Source: Croceicoccus hydrothermalis
Lineage (GTDB): Bacteria; Pseudomonadota; Alphaproteobacteria; Sphingomonadales; Sphingomonadaceae
Assembly: GCF_022378335.1 (NCBI RefSeq)
Contig: NZ_JAIQCI010000018.1
Location: 19,629-83,628, forward strand
Length of the DNA stretch: 64,000 nucleotides
Direction of reading: 5' to 3'
The position numbers and the translations under genes were made by a program. This document shows, piece after piece, positions 6,681-16,144 of the stretch. The notes below the pieces were generated by a model. The model was given only the letters and a program-made list of their open reading frames with translations, did not search any database and had not been told where the DNA came from. The first letter of the stretch is position 1. Every line of letters starts with the position of its first letter.

Positions 6681-9356
6681 ATGGGCTTAGTGCAGACCAC
6701 GATCGTGCCGCCGCGTTCGGCGCACGCGTATGTGAAACGGGCAAGGATCGAAAGGCTGGCGGAAAAGATCGCCGGCTATCGCGCAGTCACGGTTATCGCT
6801 CCGGCCGGTTTCGGGAAGACAACCGCCATGCTGCGATGGGCCGATCTGCTGGCCGAACGAGGGCGATCCGTTCTTTGGATCGCGGCGCGCGCCGGTGTGG
6901 ACAGTCTCGACACCTTTCTCGAGGCACTGTCCCAGGCCTGTGTCGTGTCGGGTCTTGGCATCGCTTCCAGCGATCCGCGTGCATGGTTCGTCGAGCTTGC
7001 CAAGCGATCGGGCGCGGCGCCGATCCTGTTCATAGACGATGCCCAGTTGCTGCCCCGCGAAGTGCATGATTTCGTCGAGCAGCTGATTTTCAGCTCACGC
7101 GACGGGTTGACGACCGTCATGGCGTCCCGGGGCGAAAATGACATCAATCTCGCTCGCCTGAGATCGCTGGGATACCTGATGGAAGTCAGGATGGCGGACC
7201 TGTGTTTCGATACAGAGGAAGCAAGCAGCCTGCTGAGGCAGGAAATTGGGGCAGAGCCGACTGCGGCGCAGATCCAGCGCATGATAATGGATACACAGGG
7301 CTGGGCCGCCGGCCTGATTCTTGCCTCCCAGACGTGGCACAAGGATAGTTTGCACGCGGAAATGCCTGAACGGGCGGCCAGTCGGCTGCGTTACGAATAT
7401 GCGAGCTATTTCCACGAGGAAGTGATCGAGGGACTTCCGCAGGAATTGCGGAACTTCATCATCGACACCTCGATCCTGAAAGAACTTTCGCCGTCGGCTT
7501 GCGCTGCGGTGATCGGCCAGAGCGAAGCGCGCAAATATCTCGACGAGGCTTTCGAGCGCGGGCTCTTCCTGATCGAACTGGACCGCGAGCAGGGCGAATA
7601 TCGCCACTACAAGCTGTTCCGCGATATGGTTCTGGGGCGGCTCATGAAGCTGGCACCTGAACGCGCAGCCGAATTGCACCGGCGCGCCAGCCGCTTCTAC
7701 GCAGAAACCAGCAATTATCACCTTGCACTGGAGCATGCCGAGCAAAGTACCGATCAGGAATTTCTCGCGTCGCAGATCGAAACCCTTGCCGAACAGATGA
7801 TCTATGCCGGGCTGATGCAGCGGCTTGACGAACTGGCTAGCCGGTTGCCGTGGCAGGTGGTCGAGGACAAGCCGTCGATCCTGCTGGCCATGTCGTGGCG
7901 GCGCAGCAGGCGACTGGCATTCACGTCCGCCGAACGCCTGATCGAAGCGGCGGAAAAAGCCATCGAAGATAAGATGGATGCCGGCGAACTGGATGACTAC
8001 GCAGCGCGACAGCTGGATTTTCATGTGCGCCACCGCAAGGTCATGTTGCACGCCGCACGCGACGACATGGTCGCGGTAGAGGAGGAATGCGGCCCGCTGT
8101 TGGCCGATCTGGGTGACGATCATCCATATCTCAGCTGTACCCTGCTGGCACAGCTGCTTTCCGCCCGTCGTGAGCTGTTTCACTTCCACGACATGCTTCG
8201 ACTGGAAGGTGAATTGCGCAAGGCATTGGCGCGACCGGGTTCAGCCTTCGCATCGATTGCGCTCAAGTCGTCGGTCGCGCCTACGCTCGTCGCACAGGGC
8301 AAGACGGAAACCGCAAAGCAGTTCTTGCATGAAGCGCAGGAAATCGCGCGCCAGCGTGAAAGCGAGGTTTCGGGGCTAGGCGCGCTGCCGGCACTTCCGT
8401 TGGCCGAGATATTATACGAATGCGGCGAACTGGACGAGGCAGCCAGGCTGGTCGACCAGTACATGCCTTCTATTCGACAATGGGGCTTCGTCGATCAAGT
8501 CGCGTCGGGATATCTCGTGCGCGCCCGGCTGGCGGCCGCCGATGGCGACCTCGCTTCGGCGCTTTCGGTGCTGGAGGAAGCGCATCTTGTCGCGATCGAA
8601 TGCGGGCTCGACCGTTTGCGGGCCATGGTCGTATCGGAACAGGTACGCATTTTGATCAAGAACGGGCAGCTGGAACAGGCCGAAACGCTGTTCTATTCCT
8701 GCGACCTGGTGGGCGAAGGAGAACCTGTCCCCACGCTGAATCCGTCGCGGCTCAACGAATGGCTGGCTATTGCTTGGCTGCGGATTGAAATGCACCGATT
8801 CAGGCTGGTGCGCTCGCGCAAGGTGGCGAAGCGCTGGCTGGAACTGGTGCGCCGCCGGGGCGCCATCCGTTCCGCCCTGTCGTTCGAACTGCTGCTGGCC
8901 GAAATTGCGGTACTGGCAGGCAACCGCTCGGAAGCGCGCCGTTCAGTGCGCGCTGCCGTGGAACTGGCCGAGACCGGCGGCTGGCTGCGCCCGTTCCTCG
9001 ACGAGGGGGAAGCGATTGCTGCGCTGATCGTCGACGCCTATGGGACTGGCCCGATCCTCGACGATCCGGTCGACAGGTTTGCCCATGGGTTGGTGAAGCT
9101 GCTCAAGGGAAATCCGCAGATCGATCAGGACGAAGAGGACGATGACGAGTTCGGCCCCAGCGGCGGCCTGTCGCTGCGCGAGATCGAGATCCTCACCCAG
9201 GTGAGCGGCGGCCTGCGCAACAGGGAAATCGGTGACCGGCTAGGCCTGACCGAAGGCACAGTCAAATGGTACATGCAGCAGATCTACGACAAGCTGGGCG
9301 TTCGCCGCCGTCCGCAAGCCGTTCTGCGGGCAAGGCAGCTGGGCATTTTGTCCTGA
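6681..9356 (+). CDS. LuxR-family ATP-dependent transcriptional activator (MalT/LAL type)
   Basis: A regulator of 891 residues. At the N terminus is an NTPase module with Walker A APAGFGKTT (about 40-48) and Walker B PILFIDDAQ (about 108-116). A long helical TPR-like middle follows, then a C-terminal LuxR helix-turn-helix (LSLREIEILTQVSGG to EGTVKWYMQQIYDKLGV). This is the architecture of MalT, AlkS and other LAL activators, which oligomerise with ATP and inducer. The start at 6681 (MGLVQTTIVPPRS) is preferred because family similarity begins there and it leaves room for a promoter; ATG 6606 would add 25 atypical residues. It stands alone between divergent catabolic operons and is the best candidate to bind the repeated palindrome. 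Confidence 0.9.
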   Translation: MGLVQTTIVPPRSAHAYVKRARIERLAEKIAGYRAVTVIAPAGFGKTTAMLRWADLLAERGRSVLWIAARAGVDSLDTFLEALSQACVVSGLGIASSDPRAWFVELAKRSGAAPILFIDDAQLLPREVHDFVEQLIFSSRDGLTTVMASRGENDINLARLRSLGYLMEVRMADLCFDTEEASSLLRQEIGAEPTAAQIQRMIMDTQGWAAGLILASQTWHKDSLHAEMPERAASRLRYEYASYFHEEVIEGLPQELRNFIIDTSILKELSPSACAAVIGQSEARKYLDEAFERGLFLIELDREQGEYRHYKLFRDMVLGRLMKLAPERAAELHRRASRFYAETSNYHLALEHAEQSTDQEFLASQIETLAEQMIYAGLMQRLDELASRLPWQVVEDKPSILLAMSWRRSRRLAFTSAERLIEAAEKAIEDKMDAGELDDYAARQLDFHVRHRKVMLHAARDDMVAVEEECGPLLADLGDDHPYLSCTLLAQLLSARRELFHFHDMLRLEGELRKALARPGSAFASIALKSSVAPTLVAQGKTETAKQFLHEAQEIARQRESEVSGLGALPALPLAEILYECGELDEAARLVDQYMPSIRQWGFVDQVASGYLVRARLAAADGDLASALSVLEEAHLVAIECGLDRLRAMVVSEQVRILIKNGQLEQAETLFYSCDLVGEGEPVPTLNPSRLNEWLAIAWLRIEMHRFRLVRSRKVAKRWLELVRRRGAIRSALSFELLLAEIAVLAGNRSEARRSVRAAVELAETGGWLRPFLDEGEAIAALIVDAYGTGPILDDPVDRFAHGLVKLLKGNPQIDQDEEDDDEFGPSGGLSLREIEILTQVSGGLRNREIGDRLGLTEGTVKWYMQQIYDKLGVRRRPQAVLRARQLGILS

Positions 9357-9359
9357 CAC

Positions 9360-9375
9360 CCTATCGAAGGTTAGA
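9360..9375. promoter_or_regulatory. CCTRYC-N4-GRYAGG palindrome, site 3
   Basis: CCTATCGAAGGTTAGA keeps the left half exactly and most of the right half. It starts 3 bp after the LuxR-type gene stop codon and is 63 bp before the BKACE start, in tandem with site 4. Confidence 0.4.
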
Positions 9376-9395
9376 TTACGCCCGGTACCGCACGT

Positions 9396-9411
9396 CCTAC
9401 CGCAGGGGAAA
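9396..9411. promoter_or_regulatory. CCTRYC-N4-GRYAGG palindrome, site 4 (right half degenerate)
   Basis: CCTACCGCAGGGGAAA has a perfect left half and core like site 14, but the right half is eroded. It lies 27 bp before the GTG start of the BKACE gene, 36 bp downstream of site 3. Confidence 0.35.
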
Positions 9412-9438
9412 CTATAGCATTTCTGGCGGGAGTATTCT

Positions 9439-10368
9439 GTGGCCAAGGGTAAGGTAATCATCAGCTGCGCGGTGACCGGCGCGATCCATACGCCGAGCAT
9501 GTCGCCGCATTTGCCGGTGACCGCTGACGAGATTGCGGAAGCGGCCATCGGCGCGGCTGACGCGGGCGCGGCCATCATTCATTTGCACGCCCGCAATCCC
9601 AAGGACGGGCGTCCGGACCAGAATCCCGATCTCTACGAACCCTTCCTCAAGGTCATCAAGCAGCGGACCGATGCGGTGCTGAACATCACCACCGGCGGCC
9701 ATCCCTCGATGACGCTGGAAGAAAGGCTGAGGCCGGCAACGCGTTTCGCGCCTGAAGTCGCCAGCCTCAACATGGGTTCGATGGGGTTCGGCCTGTTCCC
9801 GATGCTGACCCGCTACAAGGACTGGAAATACGACTGGGAGCCGGCCACGCTTGAGGCATCTCGCGACCTTGTATTCAAGAACACCTATAAGGATATCGAA
9901 GGGCTGCTGGAACTGCTTTCCCCGCTGGGCACGCGGTTCGAGTTCGAATGCTATGACACTAGCCATCTGTACAACCTGGCGCATTTCCTCGATCGCGGGC
10001 TGGTGAAGGCTCCGCTGTTCGTTCAGACTTGCTTCGGCATCCTCGGCGGCATCGGCAGCCACCCTGAAGATATCCAGCACATGAAGCGCACGGCGGACAG
10101 GCTGTTTGGCGACCAGTACGAATGGTCGGTGCTGGGCGCCGGCGCACGGCAGATGAGCATCGTCGCCATGGCTGCGTCGATGGGCGGCAATGTTCGCGTG
10201 GGCCTTGAAGATTCGCTCTGGGCCGGTCCGGGCCGACTGGCGGAAACCAACGCCGAACAAGTCGCGACCGCAAAAGCCATCGTAGAGGGTATGGGCCTGT
10301 CCGTGGCAACGCCTGACGAAGCGCGCCAGATCCTTGACCTCAAGGGCGCCGACCGGACCAATATCTGA
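9439..10368 (+). CDS. beta-keto acid cleavage enzyme (BKACE, DUF849)
   Basis: A 309-residue TIM-barrel protein of the Kce/BKACE family. These enzymes use Zn(II) and acetyl-CoA to split a beta-keto acid into acetoacetate and a new acyl-CoA. Zinc ligands are visible as His48 and His50 in AIIHLHAR and Glu257 in RVGLEDSLW; the GGH segment near 76-78 is typical. It starts with GTG after GGCGGGAG. Two regulatory palindromes precede it, so it should belong to the island's regulon. BKACE substrates vary (3-keto-5-aminohexanoate, beta-ketoadipate, dehydrocarnitine and others) and cannot be read from this sequence alone. Confidence 0.88.
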   Translation: MAKGKVIISCAVTGAIHTPSMSPHLPVTADEIAEAAIGAADAGAAIIHLHARNPKDGRPDQNPDLYEPFLKVIKQRTDAVLNITTGGHPSMTLEERLRPATRFAPEVASLNMGSMGFGLFPMLTRYKDWKYDWEPATLEASRDLVFKNTYKDIEGLLELLSPLGTRFEFECYDTSHLYNLAHFLDRGLVKAPLFVQTCFGILGGIGSHPEDIQHMKRTADRLFGDQYEWSVLGAGARQMSIVAMAASMGGNVRVGLEDSLWAGPGRLAETNAEQVATAKAIVEGMGLSVATPDEARQILDLKGADRTNI

Positions 10369-10473
10369 GCAGGAAATGATCCACGCAGGACCAGGACGCT
10401 ATAGGGAACGCGGCGATAGTCAGCGCAGTCACGTAGCGCCGCCGGCCCGTTGCGTTTGCTGGGGGCGAGGCCG

Positions 10474-11475
10474 ATGAAGCTGGGTATCTGTTCGATGTGG
10501 GGCACCTCGCTGGACTTGTTCCGCAGCGAGGTGAGGCTGGCGGCGGAGCTGGACTATGATCTGGTCACGGTCGGGGATTCGCCGGCCGGCTGGCATGAAA
10601 TGGTCACCTCCATGACATTGGCGGCACTTGAAGCGCCCAAGGCGCGGATCGGCTCGCTTGTGACATCGCCGTTCATGCGCCACCCGCTCGTCGCGGCGAG
10701 TGCCTTTGCCACCATCGACAAATTGACGGGCGGGCGGGCGGTCATGGGATTTGCGACAGGGGGCAGCACGGTCCTGGCCGTGGGGCGCGCACCGGCCACG
10801 CAAAAGGAAGTGCGGGCCGAACTTGTCGCCCTGCGCCAGCTTTTCGCCGGCGAGGAGATCGAGTGGGAAGGGCGGCCCGTCAAATCGCTTCGCTTCGCGC
10901 GCAAGGTTCCGATCTATTATTCCGCTTTCGGCCCAAAGGCTATCGCGCTTGCAGGAGAGCTTGCCGATGGGGCCATCCTGTTTGCAGGTGACCAGAGCCT
11001 CGATGCGCTGGAGCAGAGGATTGCTGAGTTGCGCGTTGCCGCCGCCAGGGCGGGCCGCGATGCCGATGCGCTCGACATCTGGGTGACCAGCTATATTTCG
11101 GTGCGAGAGCATCGGCAGCAGGCCATCGACGACCTGAAGGCTTTTATTGCCGTCAATGCGATGGCCTTTCGTACGCCCGAGACGTTGGCGATGCTGCCCC
11201 ATAATGTCCGCCCGCTCGTCCAGGCTTTTCAGGCACGTTATGATCCATCGGAACATGTCGTGGTCGGCGGACGCAACGTTCGGCTGATGGACGAGATGGG
11301 GCTCACCGAATTCCTGCAGGATTTCGATACGATCGCGGGACCTGAAGACCACGTGGCAGGGGTCATGGCCAGGATGGAAGCGATGGGTGTTTCCACGCTT
11401 ATCGCCGCGCTTCCTGGGCATGCCGATCCGCTCACCACGATCCGCGGCCTCGCAGCCGCAAGAAAGAGAATGTAA
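10474..11475 (+). CDS. LLM-class (luciferase-like) F420/flavin-dependent oxidoreductase
   Basis: A 333-residue luciferase-like monooxygenase-fold protein starting MKLGICSMWGTS. Typical family features include the LTGGRAVMGFATGGS segment and an EEIEWEGRPVKSLRF substrate-loop region. The ATG at 10474 is chosen over an in-frame TTG at 10450 because GGGGGCGAGG lies just before it. It ends 6 bp before FO synthase, so it is in the F420 operon. It resembles the F420-dependent branch (Mer/tetrahydromethanopterin-reductase-like); cofactor choice is inferred from context. It may be a client enzyme carried with the cofactor genes. Confidence 0.85.
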   Translation: MKLGICSMWGTSLDLFRSEVRLAAELDYDLVTVGDSPAGWHEMVTSMTLAALEAPKARIGSLVTSPFMRHPLVAASAFATIDKLTGGRAVMGFATGGSTVLAVGRAPATQKEVRAELVALRQLFAGEEIEWEGRPVKSLRFARKVPIYYSAFGPKAIALAGELADGAILFAGDQSLDALEQRIAELRVAAARAGRDADALDIWVTSYISVREHRQQAIDDLKAFIAVNAMAFRTPETLAMLPHNVRPLVQAFQARYDPSEHVVVGGRNVRLMDEMGLTEFLQDFDTIAGPEDHVAGVMARMEAMGVSTLIAALPGHADPLTTIRGLAAARKRM

Positions 11476-11481
11476 CGCGAT

Positions 11482-13794
11482 ATGGCATATTGGTGGAACA
11501 GGACCGAAGCGCGCGATTGGCTGGACAGGCTGGAGCGTTTCTCGCTGGACGAACTGGCCGCAGAGGCCGAGGCCAAGACGATTGCGGCGCATGGCGCGGT
11601 GGTCACCTATTCGCGCAAGGTTTTCATACCGCTGACGAAATTGTGCCGCGATGTCTGCCATTACTGCACGTTCGCTCACCGCCCGTCGCAACTGACGGCG
11701 CCATTCCTCGAACCGGAAGAAGTGCTTGAGATCGCCCGCGCGGGCGAACAGCGCGGTTGCCGCGAAGCATTGTTCACTCTGGGCGACCAGCCCGAGGCCC
11801 GCTATTCCGCCGCGCGCCGGTGGCTGGACGAGCGCGGCTTCGCCAGCACGCTGGATTATCTGGCGCATGTCGCCTCGCTCGTCCTCGAAGAAACGAGCCT
11901 TCTGCCGCATCTCAACCCCGGGATCATGACGGCTGCCGATTACGAAAAACTGCGTCCGGTCTCGGCTTCGATGGGATTGATGCTGGAAAGCACGTCGGAA
12001 CGGCTGTGCGGCAAGGGAATGCCGCATTACGGGTCTCCCGACAAGATACCGGAAGTCCGCCTGCAATCCCTGCGCGATGCTGGCGAGGCAAAGGTGCCCT
12101 TTACCACCGGCCTGCTGATCGGGATTGGCGAAACGCGCCTGGAACGGGTGGAGGCACTGCTTGCGATCTGCGATCTGCATGCGCGCCATGGCCATATCCA
12201 GGAAGTCATCATCCAGAACTTCCGCGCCAAGCCCGGGACGCTGATGGCAGCAACGCCCGATATCGGGCTCGACGAACATCTCTGGACGATAGCCGCTGCC
12301 CGCTTGATACTTCAGGCGGAAATGGTGGTGCAGGCACCGCCCAACCTGCAGCCGGGACAGCTGGGCAAGCTTATCCGTGCGGGCGTCAACGACTGGGGCG
12401 GGGTTTCGCCGGTCACGCTCGACCATGTGAACCCCGAAGCGCCCTGGCCACATCTTGAGCAGCTGGAGACCCAGACCGAGGAGGCCGGACGGCACCTGCG
12501 CCAGCGGCTTGCCATCGGCCCGGCATTCGCTCGTGCACCCGGATTGTGGACGGACGAGGCGCTTCAGCCGCGCATTCGAAGGGCCATCGATGCGCGCGGA
12601 TTACCGCGAGACAGCGACTGGCATCCCGGCACCGGCGGGGCGATACCGGAAGGGCCGCTCTCCATCGGTATCGGAGGGGACAAGGAAATTCGCATAGCCC
12701 TGGGCCGGGTTGAGCACGGCGAGGAGCTCGGCGCGTTCCACATCGAAAGGATGTTCGGGGCCGAAGGCCGCGATTTCGAGCGGATCTGCCGCGTTGCCGA
12801 CGAGCTGAGGCATGACCGGGTGGGCGACAATGTCACCCATGTGATCAATCGCAACATCAACTATACCAATATCTGCCTTTACCGCTGCGGCTTCTGCGCC
12901 TTCTCCAAGGGCAGCACCAAGAGCGAGCGCGGCCCGGCGTATAATATCGACCATGCCGAAATCGCCCGCCGCACGGTCGAGGCGCGCGAACGCGGCGCGA
13001 GCGAGGTGTGCCTGCAAGGGGGCATCCACCCGAGCTATGACGGCAACACCTATCGCGGGATCGTGCAAGCGGTAAAGGATGCAGTGCCGGACATGCATGT
13101 GCACGCGTTCTCGCCGCTGGAGGTGCATCACGGCGCCACCACGCTGGGGCTGGATTACGAAGATTACCTCGCTTCGCTCAAGGAATGCGGGCTGGCAACC
13201 TTGCCGGGGACGGCGGCTGAAATCCTGTCAGATGATATCCGCGACATCATTTGCCCCGACAAGCTTTCGACCGGCGAATGGCTGGCGGTGATGCAGGCGG
13301 CACACAAGGTGGGGCTGAAGACCACATCCACCATCATGTTCGGCCATGTCGAAACCTATGCCCACTGGGCCACGCATCTGCTGCGCCTGCGCGAATTGCA
13401 GATGGAAAGCAGCGGCTTCACCGAATTCGTGCCTTTGCCTTTCGTCCATATGGAGGCACCGAACTGGCGCCGCGGGCAAACCCGTTCCGGCCCGACATGG
13501 CGCGAAACAGTGCTGATGCATGCCGTGTCGCGGATTGCGCTGGACGGTGCCATTCCGAACATTCAGGTCAGCTGGGTAAAACTGGGTCCGGAGGGGGCGG
13601 CCCACATACTTCAGGCAGGTGCCAACGATCTGGGCGGGACGCTGATGGACGAATCGATCACGCGCGCTGCGGGCGGGGTGAACGGACAGGAATTCGGTGT
13701 TCCCGAAATGCGCGCGCTGGCCCATGGCATCGGTCGCCGCCTGCAGGAACGCTCCACGCTTTACGGTCTGGCCGCGGGCGAGACCGTCGCATAA
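11482..13794 (+). CDS. fbiC: FO synthase, fused CofG-CofH radical SAM protein
   Basis: A 770-residue bifunctional enzyme that makes the deazaflavin FO from 5-amino-6-ribitylamino-uracil and tyrosine. There are two radical-SAM halves. The CofG half has the CX3CX2C cluster motif CRDVCHYC (Cys55, Cys59, Cys62); the CofH half has CLYRCGFC (Cys465, Cys469, Cys472). Both keep typical surrounding motifs (HLNPGIM, QNFRAKPGT; CLQGGIHP, GTAAEIL). The length matches fused FbiC of actinobacteria rather than the separate archaeal CofG and CofH. It is followed 21 bp later by the F420:NADPH oxidoreductase gene. This is the committed step of F420 synthesis and the strongest evidence that the host makes F420. 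Confidence 0.96.
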   Translation: MAYWWNRTEARDWLDRLERFSLDELAAEAEAKTIAAHGAVVTYSRKVFIPLTKLCRDVCHYCTFAHRPSQLTAPFLEPEEVLEIARAGEQRGCREALFTLGDQPEARYSAARRWLDERGFASTLDYLAHVASLVLEETSLLPHLNPGIMTAADYEKLRPVSASMGLMLESTSERLCGKGMPHYGSPDKIPEVRLQSLRDAGEAKVPFTTGLLIGIGETRLERVEALLAICDLHARHGHIQEVIIQNFRAKPGTLMAATPDIGLDEHLWTIAAARLILQAEMVVQAPPNLQPGQLGKLIRAGVNDWGGVSPVTLDHVNPEAPWPHLEQLETQTEEAGRHLRQRLAIGPAFARAPGLWTDEALQPRIRRAIDARGLPRDSDWHPGTGGAIPEGPLSIGIGGDKEIRIALGRVEHGEELGAFHIERMFGAEGRDFERICRVADELRHDRVGDNVTHVINRNINYTNICLYRCGFCAFSKGSTKSERGPAYNIDHAEIARRTVEARERGASEVCLQGGIHPSYDGNTYRGIVQAVKDAVPDMHVHAFSPLEVHHGATTLGLDYEDYLASLKECGLATLPGTAAEILSDDIRDIICPDKLSTGEWLAVMQAAHKVGLKTTSTIMFGHVETYAHWATHLLRLRELQMESSGFTEFVPLPFVHMEAPNWRRGQTRSGPTWRETVLMHAVSRIALDGAIPNIQVSWVKLGPEGAAHILQAGANDLGGTLMDESITRAAGGVNGQEFGVPEMRALAHGIGRRLQERSTLYGLAAGETVA

Positions 13795-13815
13795 TTTGAC
13801 AGGATTGGATAGTTT

Positions 13816-14466
13816 ATGAGCCAGACGATCGCAGTAGTCGGCGGTACGGGCAATCTCGGCAGCGCCATTGCATGGCGGCTTGCCAAGGCAGGGCATCAGG
13901 TGATCATCGGATCGCGCTCTGCTGAAGCGGCCATTGCCCGGGCAGAGGAACTCGGCCATGGGCTGACCGGCATGGCCAATGCCGATGCGGCGCAGGCGGG
14001 CGACATCGTGTTGGTCACCGTGCCGTTTTCCGCCCAAGCGGCGACGCTGGCCGATATCAAGCCGCATGTCGCCGGCAAGATCGTCGTCGATACCACTGTC
14101 CCGCTCGTTCCGCCCAAGGTGATGCGCGTCCAGTTGCCTGAAGAAGGATCGGCAGCGATATGCGCCAGCAATCTGCTGGGCGACGATGTCCGGTTGGTCG
14201 CGGCGTTCCACAATGTCGCGGCGCATCGCCTGGCAGAGGATGGCTTTGTCGATTGCGACATTCTGGTGTTCGGCGACGACAAGGCGGCACGTGCCGAAGT
14301 TGTCGCGCTGGCAGAAGCCATTGGGCAACGCGGCATCCATGCCGGCCCGCTGGTCAACGCGGCGGCGGCCGAGGCGATGACCTCGCTGCTGATCTTCATC
14401 AACAAGAACTACAAGGTCGATGGCGCCGGAATTCGCATCACGGGCGAATTGAACGCCCCCGATTGA
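13816..14466 (+). CDS. npdG: NADPH-dependent F420 reductase (F420H2:NADP+ oxidoreductase)
   Basis: A 216-residue Rossmann protein beginning MSQTIAVVGGTGNLGSAIAW, with the NADP-type GxxGNLG loop at 9-15 followed by IIGSRSAEAA, where SR favours the NADP 2'-phosphate. Internal segments VTVPFSAQA, DTTVPLVPP and AAFHNVAAH are characteristic of Fno/NpdG. It transfers hydride between NADPH and F420 and so supplies F420H2. It lies inside the F420 biosynthesis operon, 2 bp before cofE. No F420-dependent glucose-6-phosphate dehydrogenase was seen, so this is the likely local source of reduced cofactor. Confidence 0.93.
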   Translation: MSQTIAVVGGTGNLGSAIAWRLAKAGHQVIIGSRSAEAAIARAEELGHGLTGMANADAAQAGDIVLVTVPFSAQAATLADIKPHVAGKIVVDTTVPLVPPKVMRVQLPEEGSAAICASNLLGDDVRLVAAFHNVAAHRLAEDGFVDCDILVFGDDKAARAEVVALAEAIGQRGIHAGPLVNAAAAEAMTSLLIFINKNYKVDGAGIRITGELNAPD

Positions 14467-14468
14467 CG

Positions 14469-15221
14469 ATGTTCAGCGTATTTCCCGTCGGCGACTTGCC
14501 GGAATTCCATGGTGGCGATGTGCCTTCCATACTGGCCGACCGCCTTGCCCAGGGCGACCCCGGCCTTGCGCCCGGCGATATTCTTGTCGTCACGCAAAAG
14601 ATCGTTTCGAAATCGGAAGGCCGGATGGTCGCGCTTTCGTCGGTCGATATTAGCGACGGCGCGCGCGATCTTGCCCGCCAAACCCATAAGGACCCCGCGC
14701 TGGTCGAGATGGTACTGCGCGAATCCAGCGACGTGGTGAGAGCGGTGCCCAACGTACTGATAACGCGGCACCGGCTTGGCCATGTGATGGCGAATGCCGG
14801 CATCGATGCTTCCAATCTGGGTACATGTGGCGAGGAAAAGGTGCTTTTACTGCCCGAAGATCCCGATGCCAGCGCGGCCCGCATAGCCGATGCATGCCAC
14901 GCCCGAACGGGCATCAGGCCTGGTGTCATCATCTCCGACAGCTTTGGCCGTCCATGGCGGATCGGGACGACCAATGTGGCGATCGGCGTGGCTGGTCCCC
15001 CCGCCGTGATCGATGAGCGAGGCAAACCCGACAGGGACGGGCGGATCATGCAGGTGACGCAAATCGCCTTTGCCGATGCCGCAGCCGGGGCGGCTGGGCT
15101 TGCGATGGGCGAGGGCCCCGAGGGCTTGCCGGCTTGCGTGCTGCGCGGCCTGCCATGGCAGCACGGCGATCAGACCAGCCGGAACCTGCTGCGTCCGGCG
15201 GGGGAGGATTTGTTCCGATGA
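14469..15221 (+). CDS. cofE: F420-0:gamma-glutamyl ligase
   Basis: A 250-residue CofE. It has ILVVTQKIVSKSEGRMV near the N terminus, ITRHRLGHVMANAGIDASN in the middle, and the metal/GTP-binding DSFGRPWRIGTTNVAIG segment. It adds gamma-linked glutamates to F420-0 using GTP. It is a stand-alone CofE: it ends at the CofE domain and lacks the FMN-binding nitroreductase domain fused in mycobacterial FbiB. Its stop overlaps the start of cofD (ATGA). Polyglutamate tail length cannot be predicted. Confidence 0.94.
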   Translation: MFSVFPVGDLPEFHGGDVPSILADRLAQGDPGLAPGDILVVTQKIVSKSEGRMVALSSVDISDGARDLARQTHKDPALVEMVLRESSDVVRAVPNVLITRHRLGHVMANAGIDASNLGTCGEEKVLLLPEDPDASAARIADACHARTGIRPGVIISDSFGRPWRIGTTNVAIGVAGPPAVIDERGKPDRDGRIMQVTQIAFADAAAGAAGLAMGEGPEGLPACVLRGLPWQHGDQTSRNLLRPAGEDLFR

Positions 15222-16144
15222 GCGCACGTGTCACTGTCCTGACCGGAGGCGTGGGCGGCGCCAAGCTGGTCGAGGGCTTGCAGCAGATCGTGCCCGGCAC
15301 TCACCTGACGGCGATCGTGAACACTGGCGATGATTTCGAGCATTTCGGCCTGCCGATCTCGCCCGACATCGATACCTTGCTCTACACGCTGGCGGGGCTT
15401 TCGAATGTCCGTCTAGGCTGGGGCCGCGAAGGTGAGACATGGTCGTTCATGGCTGCGGTAAAGAGCCTTGGCGGCGAGGACTGGTTCAACCTCGGCGATG
15501 GCGACCTCGCGCTTCATGTCTTGCGCCGCATGGCCAAGGACGCGGGCCAGCCTTTGTCCGAAATCGTGCGGGGTTTTGCCCGCCAATGGGGTCTAGGCCT
15601 GACTATCCTGCCGATGAGCGACGATCCCGTCGCGACATGGGTGAAAACGGACGAGGGTTTGTTGCCTTTCCAGCGCTATTTCGTGGAGCGGCGGTGTGAA
15701 CCGCGCATCAATGCGATCCGCTTCGAAGGTTCTGATGCAGCCTTTCCGGCACCTGGTGTGGTGGCGGCCATCGAAGCGGCCGATATGATCCTGATCGCGC
15801 CATCCAATCCGTGGCTCAGCATCGATCCCATATTGGCGGTTCCCGGCCTGCGGCAAGCGCTGGAACGCAAGAATGCACCGCTTGTCGCCGTGTCGCCGCT
15901 GGTAGGCGGAAAAGCGGTCAAGGGGCCGACGGCTAAGCTGATGGGAGAACTTGGCCTTTCGGTGACGAACCAGACGATTTCCGAACATTACGGCGAATTG
16001 CTGGACGCGATGCTGGTGCACGAGGGCGATCCACAGCCTTCCGGGCTTTCTTGTGCTGAAACCGACACGCTAATGAACACGGCGGAGGACCGGCACCGTG
16101 TCGCGATTGCCGCCATGGATCTCGCCGAACGACTGACGCGCTGA
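15218..16144 (+). CDS. cofD: 2-phospho-L-lactate-type transferase forming (dehydro)F420-0
   Basis: A 308-residue CofD/FbiA. The start at 15218 (MSARVTVLTGGVGGAKLVEG) overlaps the cofE stop by four bases. Family motifs include VNTGDDFEHFGLPISPDID at about 35-53, GLGLTILPMSD, and IAPSNPWLSIDPIL. It transfers a phospho-lactyl, phosphoenolpyruvyl or phosphoglyceryl group from the CofC-made guanosine diphosphate donor to FO. Together with fbiC, cofE and cofC it completes the pathway. The donor variant cannot be decided from sequence. Confidence 0.95.
   Translation: MSARVTVLTGGVGGAKLVEGLQQIVPGTHLTAIVNTGDDFEHFGLPISPDIDTLLYTLAGLSNVRLGWGREGETWSFMAAVKSLGGEDWFNLGDGDLALHVLRRMAKDAGQPLSEIVRGFARQWGLGLTILPMSDDPVATWVKTDEGLLPFQRYFVERRCEPRINAIRFEGSDAAFPAPGVVAAIEAADMILIAPSNPWLSIDPILAVPGLRQALERKNAPLVAVSPLVGGKAVKGPTAKLMGELGLSVTNQTISEHYGELLDAMLVHEGDPQPSGLSCAETDTLMNTAEDRHRVAIAAMDLAERLTR

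Noticed and set aside
10429..12495. Long minus-strand open frame (688 codons) opposite FO synthase
   Set aside because: It is antisense to fbiC, has no recognisable domain, and its composition is that expected from high-GC codon bias on the other strand.
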